Shown here piece after piece: positions 17,633-25,551 of a stretch of DNA of 54,496 bases. The position numbers were made by a program, and so were the translations under genes. The notes beneath the pieces were generated by a model. The model did not search any database, was not told the origin of the DNA, and saw nothing but the letters and a program-made list of their open reading frames with translations. The DNA lies in assembly GCA_002869885.2 (NCBI GenBank), contig NEWR02000017.1, forward strand, positions 1 to 54,496. The letters run 5' to 3'. Numbering within the stretch: the first letter of the stretch is position 1; every line of letters starts with the position of its first letter. Origin of the DNA: Nitrospira sp. CG24C. Its GTDB lineage: Bacteria; Nitrospirota; Nitrospiria; Nitrospirales; Nitrospiraceae.

Positions 17633-17831
17633 GTGATGCTCCAGTGAATGGGAAAGGGTAGCCGTGAGTGAATCATGAGGTAGTGGCGGAACTAGTCGAA
17701 GAGACTACAACGAAGGTGGGACTGACGGTCAACGCCAAACTGGATTAGCGGCAACATCCGGCCTATATGAAGGGGATGGCCATAGAGACAGCTTCCGTGA
17801 AGCTTAGATCGTATGTATACCATGGGGGGGA

Positions 17832-17861
17832 CTTATACCATCGAGCCAAGCCGGCTGTAAA
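17832..17861 (-). promoter_or_regulatory. putative sigma70-type promoter of the porin gene
   Basis: Read on the minus strand: TTTACA at 17861-17856, an 18-bp spacer, and TATAAG at 17837-17832. Each hexamer has five of six consensus bases. A G7/C7 tract and two direct TATACCAT words (17816-17823, 17834-17841) overlap the start region and could bind a regulator. The gap 17633-17931 holds nothing else obvious. Confidence 0.45.
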
Positions 17862-17931
17862 TACCGGTCGGTCGACGGCCTAGTGGCCAGAGCTTACTCG
17901 TCTCGCCTTGTCTACTTTTCTCTCCGCACCG

Positions 17932-18231
17932 TTACGCCTGATTGGGTGGTCCCTTTGAATCAACCTGTTTCTCTGCCGACGTCGTCACAGCCTTAATCTG
18001 TTCTTCAGCGTCTTTGATCGAGGCCTGAAAATCCTGTTCGACCATCTTCACTTCCTGCTGGATCATGTTGAGCTCCGGTTCCACCGACTTCCGCAAATCG
18101 TCCGCCGTTTCCTTGAACCCCTTGACCAATTTCCCAACCTGGCGAGCGACTTCAGGCAGCTGCTTGGGGCCAAACAGCAAGAATGCAATCACCAAAATAA
18201 TAAGAACTTCGCCGATGCCCAATCCGAACAT
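17932..18231 (-). CDS. tatB: Sec-independent translocase TatB-like subunit
   Basis: A 99-residue protein: MFGLGIGEVLIILVIAFLLFGPKQLPEVARQVGK is a TatA/TatB N-terminus. It comprises one membrane helix, the FGPKQLP hinge and an amphipathic helix, followed by a long charged coiled coil (about 45-85). The GP hinge and long tail suggest TatB. It acts with TatA and TatC to export folded proteins. A tatA gene lies 103 bp upstream on the same strand; tatC is not in the window. The A/B assignment is by motif only. Confidence 0.8.
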   Translation of the reverse strand: MFGLGIGEVLIILVIAFLLFGPKQLPEVARQVGKLVKGFKETADDLRKSVEPELNMIQQEVKMVEQDFQASIKDAEEQIKAVTTSAEKQVDSKGPPNQA

Positions 18232-18334
18232 GGTTCGTCATACGTAAAACGTCACGCGTCATGCGAAAAGCAAAAAAGGAAGCGGCTGATTCCTCTTGGC
18301 GCTTCACGCTTCACGCCTCACGCGTCACGTCCCC

Positions 18335-18598
18335 TTACCCTTGCTTGACCTGCGTCCCTGATTGAACAGGCGCCGTGGCCGGCGGAGCGGCCTGCGCTAC
18401 CTGCGAGGGTGGCGCTTCAGGCGTATCGGAAGGAGGAGGCGTCACGTCGATGGCATCGGCCTCGTTGACGCTCTTCTTAAATCCTTTGATGGCCTTCCCG
18501 AGCCCTTCACCCAACTGCGGAATCTTGCCGGCGCCGAAAATGATCAAGACAATGACCAAAATCAGGACCAATTCCATCCATCCGAACGATCCAAACAT
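18335..18598 (-). CDS. tatA: Sec-independent translocase TatA
   Basis: An 87-residue protein: MFGSFGWMELVLILVIVLIIFGAGKIPQLGEGLGKAIKGFKKSV is a textbook TatA, with a membrane helix, FGAGKIPQLG hinge and amphipathic helix ending GFKKS. The tail is Pro/Ala-rich and probably disordered. TatA multimers form the pore for folded-protein export. The start is the ATG at 18598; the TTG before it is unnecessary. The 103-bp gap to tatB holds CACGCGTCA-type words. Confidence 0.9.
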   Translation of the reverse strand: MFGSFGWMELVLILVIVLIIFGAGKIPQLGEGLGKAIKGFKKSVNEADAIDVTPPPSDTPEAPPSQVAQAAPPATAPVQSGTQVKQG

Positions 18599-18813
18599 CA
18601 ATCACCCGCTTTCTCTTCTTGTCCCACCCAAACCCGCTCGCTCTGCGGCGTTGAACCGATCGAAAGGTGAGAACCTTCCTCATGCGAGGGGGAAGTCTAC
18701 AAAGGCTATAGGAGAACAAGAACTGAGTCAAGCAGAATTCCGCATACTTTGCTCATGAGTGCTGCTGCACGCGCCAATGTCCGGGCGAGACTCGGGACCA
18801 GCGGCGAGAAGGA

Positions 18814-20400
18814 TCAGCGAGGCCGGACGGAGGCATGAAAGTAATCCACAGGGCTCGGTGGTGCAGTCAAGGCAATCATAAACGACTGCGGATCGTAGCC
18901 GATGTCCTCGAGATCCTTCGAGGCCAAGGTCAGCTCTTCCTCTGTGAGATAGGCAACGGTGTCCGGAATGCCTGTCGGCGTGAGCGCGCGCACAAGGGCC
19001 TGAAGCGCTTCACGCTCTTCCGGCGGCACCTCCAACGGAATGGGGAAATCCAGAGGGCGTGCGTAGGGGCTCCGATAGGTCTCGTTCAATGAATGGAGAG
19101 TCTTGAGCATCAGACGGTCCTGTTCCCATGGCGCCATTTTTGTACCGGCGGAAGGATGGGTGGCAATGAGATCCATGAGGGTCAAGACGTTGGTCCCCAA
19201 GCTGCGCCCTACGAACTCACGCTGGCTTTCTATGGTCATCGTGCCGGCCTCCAACTGCCTGGCGACCGCTTCGGCCAACGCAAAGTTGACCATAAAACTC
19301 TGTTGCCCGCCAAATTGGCCATAACAAGGCTTTTCCGGATCGTTCAGCACCTCCATGTCCGCTGTACCTGCATCGAAACTACTGAAACCAATCGCATCGG
19401 GAGCCAACAAACGCTTGGCTTCCTTGATCGTGGCATAGGCCCCCAGATTGACGGGAACCAGCACTCGCTCATCGATACGTTTGAGAAAATCCGCGATCGT
19501 CTTCCGGTAGGGAACCTCTTTCCATTCGACCGCCCGATATTCACGCTCCCACACCAGGTCGTCGAGAAACGGAGGGAAGCCTCTGAGTGCCTCCATGTCC
19601 ATGGTTTCGAACGATCGGAGAAAGGCCTGCCAATCTGAAATTTTCGCATGTGCGGCCTCGCTCAAGTTCGGCCGCATGAACTCCTCTTCAATGTCTCCCC
19701 CCTGGCGCGACATCAATTTCGTTGAGAGATCGTTCCACAGTTCGTTACAGATGATGCGATCGACGCTGCCATCCGCAACCGCATCGAGCCGATCAACAGT
19801 CCCTCGATGTGTCTCGACCCGGTTGCGGTGGGACGCGAGTTCTGGATGAGTCATGGCTGCGTCGAGCACGGCTTGTTCCCAATCGACCAGTACATATCGA
19901 ATGCGGGGATACACCACTCCATCTTTATCGAGAACCTTGAGATGGCTCAAGAAGCAAGCGGCAAGATTGCCGTTGCCAGGCCCGAGTTCTAAGATCGTAA
20001 GGGGCGACGCAGGGTGTAGGGGGGTAGCCGGGGTATCGGTGGAACCGGATTCAGCACTGCCCCGCTGTCCCGTTACCCCTTCACCCCGTGACTTTTCGCG
20101 TTTCACGACTTTTTCGAAATAGTCCGCCGCGAGAGCATGGGCAAGCCGATAGTCGGCTGAAGCAAATGTTTGGTAGAAACTGCGGACCTGATCGCCCCGG
20201 AAACGGTAGAAAAGCCTATTGATGTGGACTTGCCACTGATCGACCGGCTTGTAGTCGCCGATGAGCTGGGGTAAAGCGTCTGCGTCCTGCAACATCACAA
20301 TCCTGGTGCGGTCTGCCCTTCTCGTTTCAGCTTCAAAGAAGGGGAACTTTAGCAGATGACGGGAAACAGCCGCAACGGGCTTTCCTGCAGCTGTCGGCAT
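18814..20400 (-). CDS. MidA-like SAM-dependent methyltransferase with in-frame insert
   Basis: A 528-residue class I methyltransferase of the MidA/DUF185-like type. SAM motif I is TILELGPGNGNLA near residues 135-147, and ICNELWND near 220 corresponds to the NELxD motif of MidA proteins, which methylate a complex I subunit. The substrate here is unknown. Residues about 101-133, just before motif I, form a low-complexity stretch (GEGVTGQRGSAES...TPATPLHPASP) encoded by a palindromic repeat at 20002-20100. The stretch looks inserted. It begins at an ATG with AAGG about 4 nt upstream. Confidence 0.75.
   Translation of the reverse strand: MPTAAGKPVAAVSRHLLKFPFFEAETRRADRTRIVMLQDADALPQLIGDYKPVDQWQVHINRLFYRFRGDQVRSFYQTFASADYRLAHALAADYFEKVVKREKSRGEGVTGQRGSAESGSTDTPATPLHPASPLTILELGPGNGNLAACFLSHLKVLDKDGVVYPRIRYVLVDWEQAVLDAAMTHPELASHRNRVETHRGTVDRLDAVADGSVDRIICNELWNDLSTKLMSRQGGDIEEEFMRPNLSEAAHAKISDWQAFLRSFETMDMEALRGFPPFLDDLVWEREYRAVEWKEVPYRKTIADFLKRIDERVLVPVNLGAYATIKEAKRLLAPDAIGFSSFDAGTADMEVLNDPEKPCYGQFGGQQSFMVNFALAEAVARQLEAGTMTIESQREFVGRSLGTNVLTLMDLIATHPSAGTKMAPWEQDRLMLKTLHSLNETYRSPYARPLDFPIPLEVPPEEREALQALVRALTPTGIPDTVAYLTEEELTLASKDLEDIGYDPQSFMIALTAPPSPVDYFHASVRPR
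20002..20100 (-). repeat. palindromic repeat inside the MidA-like gene
   Basis: On the minus strand a left arm of GGGGTGAAGGGGTAACGGGA-type words faces a right arm of CCCCGGCTACCCCCCTACAC type. The same GGGTAxCGGGACAGCGGG vocabulary occurs at 23430-23507 inside the ArnT-like gene. The frame is kept through it. Confidence 0.65.
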
Positions 20401-20529
20401 TCAGCCTTCAGCTCCGGAGCTAGTGTGGACTGTTCAAACACCTCCTTTGCCCTGACTGACTGCTGAAAGCTGATCGCTATAGCTTCCCATATCCTTGACA
20501 GTTCCCATCGACCAGTGTACCAAGACGCT

Positions 20530-21108
20530 ATGGCGAACAGCATGAGACGAGCGGGGCGAGGGCTAATCGCGGCGGTCATTATCATGGCCCTGTCGCCGCT
20601 GGCGACCGTCCGGGCAGCGGAGCTGCCGATCACCAAGAATCCTCCCATCCCTGATTTTCAGAACCGCACCCAAGACGTCACCCCCTACAACTTCGATGCT
20701 CCACCGCAAGGCCTGTTCCGCACCATTACAACAGCAGAAGGATTTGACGAGCAACTGGGCCTTCACCGGACGCACGAAATTGTGCCGGTGAAACCGACGG
20801 ACCGGTTCCGCCCCAACACTCCTGCGGTCTTCATTGTCTTCCTCCTGCACCAGCATTATCAGGGATTCCAGGTGATCGGACGCTGTTTCCCTGAAGCGGT
20901 AGCCGGCCTCGATCCCACCGTTTCGATCGGACAAGACGCGATGTACATTGCGCTCGAAGACGACACTGGCTATCTCACGTTCTCTCCTCCACTCGGCGCC
21001 TGGAAGCCCGGCCGATATAAAGTGGAAATTCACGTGGGGGAACAGATCAACGAGATGAGCCTGATGGGCGCAATGCGCTTCACAGTCGTCGCGCCGTCAG
21101 GAGGGTAG
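20530..21108 (+). CDS. exported protein, unknown function
   Basis: About 192 residues. The signal peptide has Arg-rich MRRAGRG, a hydrophobic core and cleavage near VRAAE. The mature part begins with a Pro-rich linker. A likely beta-sandwich follows (AVFIVFLLHQHYQGFQVIGRCFPE..., LGAWKPGRYKVEIHVGEQ), which looks Ig-like. No family named. The start is ambiguous between ATG at 20530 and 20542. A TTGACA at 20495-20500 has only a poor -10 17 bp later (TACCAA). Followed by a 201-bp spacer and the GT2 gene on the same strand. Confidence 0.65.
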   Translation: MANSMRRAGRGLIAAVIIMALSPLATVRAAELPITKNPPIPDFQNRTQDVTPYNFDAPPQGLFRTITTAEGFDEQLGLHRTHEIVPVKPTDRFRPNTPAVFIVFLLHQHYQGFQVIGRCFPEAVAGLDPTVSIGQDAMYIALEDDTGYLTFSPPLGAWKPGRYKVEIHVGEQINEMSLMGAMRFTVVAPSGG

Positions 21109-21140
21109 CGAGAAGAGCGCGGCGTACAGGCCGGGCAACG

Positions 21141-21193
21141 GTTCGAGGTCCGAAGTTCGAGGTTTTCGGAATTCGAACCCAGAACTTCGAACG
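21141..21193. repeat. short-word hairpin (GTTCGAGG family), copy 1
   Basis: GGTTCGAGG and TTCGAAG words form a stem-loop. The first 30 nt (21141-21170) match 24345-24374 exactly, beyond the ArnT-like gene. A TCCCG-word tract follows at about 21197-21240. No gene in 21109-21309. Confidence 0.75.
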
Positions 21194-21309
21194 TCAGATC
21201 GCGCCCGTCCCGCCTGTCCCGCTACTCTCGCTATTCACGCCCGCCGCGCCGACCTCGCGGCGCGGTTTGACGCTCCCTCCATCATTCTGTAGAATGCCCG
21301 CGTGAGCCT

Positions 21310-22080
21310 GTGGACCCCCTTCTGCGTCAGGAATATCTGCCCCGCATGACCGTGCCATCCCATCCATGGGCCTCCGTTATCATCCCCATCAAGGATGAGC
21401 GAGATAATCTCGTTCCACTGATTGAGGGGCTCCTGGCCGTCATGGACTCACATGCGACCTCGCGGACTCGACCGTTCGAAATTATCTTTGTGGACGATGG
21501 CAGCAGTGATGGCAGCGGCGAAGAGCTGGACCGCCTGGCGGGGCAACATCCCCAGATTCGGGTATTCCACCTCGACCGAAACTACGGCAAGACCTGTGCG
21601 CTCGACGCGGGCTTTAATCAATCTTCCGGAGACATCATCATTCAAATCGACGGCGACCTTCAGCAGGACAGTGCGGACATCTTGAAGCTTCTGCCCCATA
21701 CTGACACCCACGATCTCGTGTGTGGATGGAGACTGGAACGGCAAGATGGCTTGGTGAAAAAAATATCGTCCCGAATCGCCAACCGCGTGCGGAACTTCTT
21801 TACCCACGACGGCGTCCACGATACAGGATGCCCGCTCAAGGTATTCCGGCGGCCCGTGCTGGAGCGGCTGCGCCTCTTCGAAGGCATGCACCGATTCTTT
21901 CCCGCGCTCGCGATCATGCACGGATTCACGGTCACGGAAGTGCGGGTCCGGCATTATCCGCGCATTCACGGCGTCTCCAAGTACGGCATGGGCAATCGAT
22001 TATTCAAATCGCTCTATGACCTGATTGCCGTGCGGTGGATGCAAACCAGGGTGTTGCGATATACATTCCGTGACAAGTAA
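21310..22080 (+). CDS. family 2 glycosyltransferase (polyprenyl-phosphate sugar transferase type)
   Basis: A 256-residue GT-A enzyme: ASVIIPIKDERDNL, IIFVDDGSSDGS, and the QIDGDLQQD DxD-type motif. This pattern is typical of dolichyl/undecaprenyl-phosphate sugar transferases (DPM1/ArnC-like), here without C-terminal membrane helices. It likely makes the lipid-linked sugar used by the ArnT-like transferase two genes downstream. The start could be the GTG at 21310 or the ATG at 21346; no clear SD for either. Confidence 0.82.
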   Translation: MDPLLRQEYLPRMTVPSHPWASVIIPIKDERDNLVPLIEGLLAVMDSHATSRTRPFEIIFVDDGSSDGSGEELDRLAGQHPQIRVFHLDRNYGKTCALDAGFNQSSGDIIIQIDGDLQQDSADILKLLPHTDTHDLVCGWRLERQDGLVKKISSRIANRVRNFFTHDGVHDTGCPLKVFRRPVLERLRLFEGMHRFFPALAIMHGFTVTEVRVRHYPRIHGVSKYGMGNRLFKSLYDLIAVRWMQTRVLRYTFRDK

Positions 22081-22196
22081 CGAGTCTGCAAGCGAGAAGG
22101 GCGAGAGATGCGCGACAAGCGAGACTCCATGGACTGTGAGAATCCGCTACCTTACGCTTCACGCACGTCTCGTCCGTCGCGCATGACGGTTCCATT

Positions 22197-22496
22197 ATGA
22201 GTCTCGAGAATATCTGGCTTGCCATCGGATTTCTTGGTCAAGGGCTGTTTTTCGGCCGCTGGGTGGTTCAATGGATTGCGTCTGAAAAGAAGGCGGAGAG
22301 CCAGGTCCCTGTCTCGTTTTGGTACATGAGCCTGATCGGCGGGCTCATCACGCTCGCCTACGCGATCTATCGGGAAGATCCGGTCTTCATCGCAGGACAG
22401 AGCATTGGATCGATCGTCTATGTTCGCAACCTGATGCTGATCTCGCGCGCGAGCCAGGCCAACCCGCCGGTCAGCCCCTCCTCTCCACAAACATAA
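22197..22496 (+). CDS. LAB_N (lipid-A-disaccharide synthase N-terminal-like) membrane protein
   Basis: A 99-residue membrane protein of the LAB_N family: GQGLFFGRWVVQWIASEKK, SQVPVSFWYMSLIGGLITLAYAIYREDPVF and the SIVYVRNLMLI end. About three membrane segments. Such small proteins commonly sit between a GT2 and a GT83 (ArnT) gene in lipid A or sugar-lipid modification loci, as here; they may help flip or present the lipid-linked sugar. The ATG at 22197 lacks a strong SD. Confidence 0.85.
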   Translation: MSLENIWLAIGFLGQGLFFGRWVVQWIASEKKAESQVPVSFWYMSLIGGLITLAYAIYREDPVFIAGQSIGSIVYVRNLMLISRASQANPPVSPSSPQT

Positions 22497-22523
22497 TTCT
22501 TTGAGATCTAATCAGCTCAACGT

Positions 22524-24326
22524 ATGCAGTCACCAAACAATCCCAACGATTCTATGACCACAACCGATCGTTCTCCCCATGCCCTGCTCCTTCTGGCCCT
22601 CCTCCTCCTGTCTGGGCTGTTGTTCTTCTTGGGACTCGGCGACATGGGGTTGACGGATCGTGACGAGGGACGGAATGCCGAGGCCGGTCGGGAAATGTTC
22701 GAGTCGGGGGATCGCCTGACGCCGACGTTCAACGGTGAGTTGCGCGTCGCGAAGCCAGTCTTGCTCTATTGGTTGATGGAACAATCCTATCGTCTGTTCG
22801 GGTCCAACGAGTTCGCCGCACGATTCCCCTCAGCCCTCTTCGGCGTGGGGTTGATCCTCATGCACTACCTGTTTCTTGTGCATCAGCGGGATCGAACCGT
22901 CGCGCTCTTCGGCGGATTGATGCTCTTGCTCAACTTGGAAATCCTTGGACTCGGGCGCATGGCACTGACCGACAGTGTCTTGATCTTTTTTACCACGGCA
23001 TCGCTGTACGGATTTTGGCTGGGCCTGCATGGAACAGGCGGTGCCCGTCGATGGGTCTGGATGTTCTATATCGGCATGGCGCTCGCCACGCTGACGAAGG
23101 GTCCGGTCGGATTCGCCGTGCCCCTCATTGTCGCGGCACTCTACCTCACCTGGACGCGCCGATGGCACGAGTATTGGCAGAAGGGTGTCCCCCTTGCAGG
23201 CACACTGCTGTTCATTTTGCTCGCCGCCCCCTGGTATGCGGCCATGTTCCTCGTGCATGGCGACGCCTATGCCACAGGCGCAAAAGCCCATACGATCGGT
23301 CGATTCCTCAGTCCTATGGAAGGACACCAGGGCACCATCTTCTTTTACCTCCCGGTCCTGCTCTTAGGTTTCTTTCCTTGGAGCGCACTTCTTCCTGTCC
23401 CGCTCTACCTCGCGTTCAAAGATTGGCGGAACCGCGGGATAGCGGGACAGCGGGATAGCGGGATATCCACTTACCCCGATACCCCTCATCCCGCTACCCC
23501 GGCTCGTGAGCTCGATCTCTTTGCCGCTCTATGGCTTGTAGGCACCCTTGTGTTCTTCACAGTCTCTGCAACCCGCCTGCCCCACTATATCGGTCCATTG
23601 TTTCCCGCCGCCGCCCTGTTGACAGCCTCGTACTGGTCCCGGTGTCTGAGTGATCCGACGACGAAAGGGATTCGGGGGTCTATACATCTCATGATGGGAG
23701 TGGGGTATCTCTTGGCGATCGGTTTTGCCTGCCTCCCCACCCTCTACACAACCTACGCCTCCAAGATGGTGCGGGAGTTCCCCTTGGCCGGGCAGGTAGA
23801 TCTCGGCAGCGGTCCCTATCTGATTGCAGCCCTGTTGTTACTCGGGATGACGTTGGTGGGATACCTTGGATTGAATGACGAACGGCGCGGAGGAGCCTTC
23901 TGGGCAGCTGGGGGAACCTTGGCCGGTCTGGTTCTGATTGTCATCGTCATCACATTTCCGCACATCAATCGATATGTGATCGCGCCACCGCAGGAACTCG
24001 CCTATGCCGCAGGACTGAACTTGGATCGCCAGGATCAATTCATTGCCTATGGCACCGTAAGACCATCGTCCGTATTTTACGCGAAACGCAAGACGCTCTT
24101 CGTCCCCTTTGGGGAGGAGGATAAGATACGGGCGGCCCTGAAAGAGTCGAAGAAAGTGATGATTCTCTTGCCGGAGAGCGCACAGTCGAAATTGCCGGCG
24201 GAAGCAAATGGACTGGTCCCCATCTTGAAACGCTACGGCTACGTGTTACTGGCCAACCAACCGATGGTGACGATTCCAGAGGGCACCACTCCGCCTCCAC
24301 CGCCGCCCACCATTCTCGGCCATTGA
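22524..24326 (+). CDS. ArnT-like (GT83) lipid-linked glycosyltransferase with in-frame insert
   Basis: A 600-residue polytopic membrane protein with about 12 helices. The first periplasmic loop carries DRDEGRNAEAGREM, the conserved DE motif of ArnT/PMT-type transferases that move a sugar from a polyprenyl phosphate onto lipid A or another acceptor. KPVLLYWLM and LTKGPVG are also typical. Residues about 303-328 (RGIAGQRDSGIS...TPHPATPA) are a polar stretch encoded by a palindromic repeat. It falls in a loop between helices, so the fold could tolerate it. Start at ATG 22524 or 22554. Confidence 0.85.
   Translation: MQSPNNPNDSMTTTDRSPHALLLLALLLLSGLLFFLGLGDMGLTDRDEGRNAEAGREMFESGDRLTPTFNGELRVAKPVLLYWLMEQSYRLFGSNEFAARFPSALFGVGLILMHYLFLVHQRDRTVALFGGLMLLLNLEILGLGRMALTDSVLIFFTTASLYGFWLGLHGTGGARRWVWMFYIGMALATLTKGPVGFAVPLIVAALYLTWTRRWHEYWQKGVPLAGTLLFILLAAPWYAAMFLVHGDAYATGAKAHTIGRFLSPMEGHQGTIFFYLPVLLLGFFPWSALLPVPLYLAFKDWRNRGIAGQRDSGISTYPDTPHPATPARELDLFAALWLVGTLVFFTVSATRLPHYIGPLFPAAALLTASYWSRCLSDPTTKGIRGSIHLMMGVGYLLAIGFACLPTLYTTYASKMVREFPLAGQVDLGSGPYLIAALLLLGMTLVGYLGLNDERRGGAFWAAGGTLAGLVLIVIVITFPHINRYVIAPPQELAYAAGLNLDRQDQFIAYGTVRPSSVFYAKRKTLFVPFGEEDKIRAALKESKKVMILLPESAQSKLPAEANGLVPILKRYGYVLLANQPMVTIPEGTTPPPPPPTILGH
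23430..23507 (+). repeat. palindromic repeat inside the ArnT-like gene
   Basis: Four GCGGGATAG/GCGGGACAG words are followed by TACCCCGATACCCC and CCCGCTACCCC, complementary to them. The vocabulary is that of the 20002-20100 repeat. About 78 nt, and the frame is preserved. Confidence 0.7.
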
Positions 24327-24343
24327 ACGGTTAGACGCGGGAG

Positions 24344-24408
24344 AGTTCGAGGTCCGAAGTTCGAGGTTTTCGGAACTTCGAACCATGAACTTCGAACTTC
24401 TGACCTCG
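24344..24408. repeat. short-word hairpin (GTTCGAGG family), copy 2
   Basis: GTTCGAGGTCCGAAGTTCGA on the left, CGAACTTCTGACCTCG-type words on the right. It lies between the convergent ArnT-like and PAP2 genes and shares an exact 30-nt core with 21141-21170. Confidence 0.75.
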
Positions 24409-24418
24409 CGCGTCGCGC

Positions 24419-25519
24419 CTACATTGGCACAATACCTTTCAAGGCATAGCTCGCCACCAGCATCAGCAGCGTGGCTGCGACAAACAGGCCCTCTGCCATG
24501 GCTGGCCATAACCCCCGATGACCCTCAGCCATGGGCTCGACCTGACCAAGGAGAGCGTCCAACCAATGGGCAGCACAGACAAGCAACACGATGACCGTGA
24601 CAAAGAGAGAGCCGGTCGTCATCCCTACCCCCAATCCCACGAGCCCGCGAGCCAGTGAGCCGGACAGCCAAGCCGGACACCATGACCATCGCACCCTCCA
24701 CAAGACATGGCCCACGAGTCCTGCCAGGGCGAGCAACAGACCGCCCCACACAAGCTGCTGGAATGGCCAAGTCTCCGACGGGAGAGATACGATCGTCCAG
24801 ACGAATGCGAGCGTCGCCACAAAAAATGGGGTCATCCGATAGACAGCCATCCCAATCGAGGTACGCCATTCACGCCAGGGATGGGCTGCAACCATCCCCA
24901 TGATACAGCCCAGCGCCGTTCCTCCGGCCACGTCGGTCAGATAGTGAGATCCGCGGAACACTCGGCTGGCGGCAATGGCCACCGCCGCTGCAAGAATAGG
25001 CCATCGCGCTCGCGGGAACCTTGCCGCCAGCACGGTTGCAACTGCAAATGCCGCCGCCGCATGCCCGGACGGGAACGAATCCCATCCGCTGCCGCTGACT
25101 GGGGAAAGCTCGAGGTTGCCTGCATGCATGAACTTAGGCCGTGGGCGACCGATGGCATGTTTCAAAATATTGGCGCTCAGTGCGGCAAGACCGTGCGCAA
25201 TGAGACTCTGCCAGCCCGCGTCTTTCCACTGCGGATGTTTCAATCCGTACCCAACCGCCAGCAGCGAGAGGCTCAGGATCACCAGAGACTCTCCCTTGCC
25301 CAGGCGGTCACCGATACTGCTGAGCTGAGCCAGCCAGGGATTGGTGAGGTGGTCCATGTGAAGATCGTTCAGGGAACGGACGAACCGGGTCAGCGGTACA
25401 TCCCACTCAAATAACCCCACGAACGCAAGGATGAGAGCGGCGAAGGAGAGAAGAACGGCCGCAATAGATGTGAATCGTGAAACGTGAATCGCGGGAGAAC
25501 CATGAGAATCGGTCTGCAC
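24419..25519 (-). CDS. PAP2-family membrane phosphatase
   Basis: A 366-residue polytopic protein with the complete PAP2 signature: KHAIGRPRP (motif 1), FPSGHAAA (motif 2) and SRVFRGSHYLTDV (motif 3), all in the N-terminal half. About four further helices follow motif 3, so it is longer than bare PAP2 enzymes. Substrates of this family include undecaprenyl pyrophosphate and lipid A phosphates. Facing the ArnT-like gene, a role in lipid A or carrier-lipid dephosphorylation is plausible but not proven. The GTG start at 25519 lies in a repeat-like ACGTTTCACG tract, so the extreme N-terminus is uncertain. Confidence 0.83.
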   Translation of the reverse strand: MQTDSHGSPAIHVSRFTSIAAVLLSFAALILAFVGLFEWDVPLTRFVRSLNDLHMDHLTNPWLAQLSSIGDRLGKGESLVILSLSLLAVGYGLKHPQWKDAGWQSLIAHGLAALSANILKHAIGRPRPKFMHAGNLELSPVSGSGWDSFPSGHAAAAFAVATVLAARFPRARWPILAAAVAIAASRVFRGSHYLTDVAGGTALGCIMGMVAAHPWREWRTSIGMAVYRMTPFFVATLAFVWTIVSLPSETWPFQQLVWGGLLLALAGLVGHVLWRVRWSWCPAWLSGSLARGLVGLGVGMTTGSLFVTVIVLLVCAAHWLDALLGQVEPMAEGHRGLWPAMAEGLFVAATLLMLVASYALKGIVPM

Positions 25520-25551
25520 GTTTAACGACTCACGTCCAACGATTAACGGCT

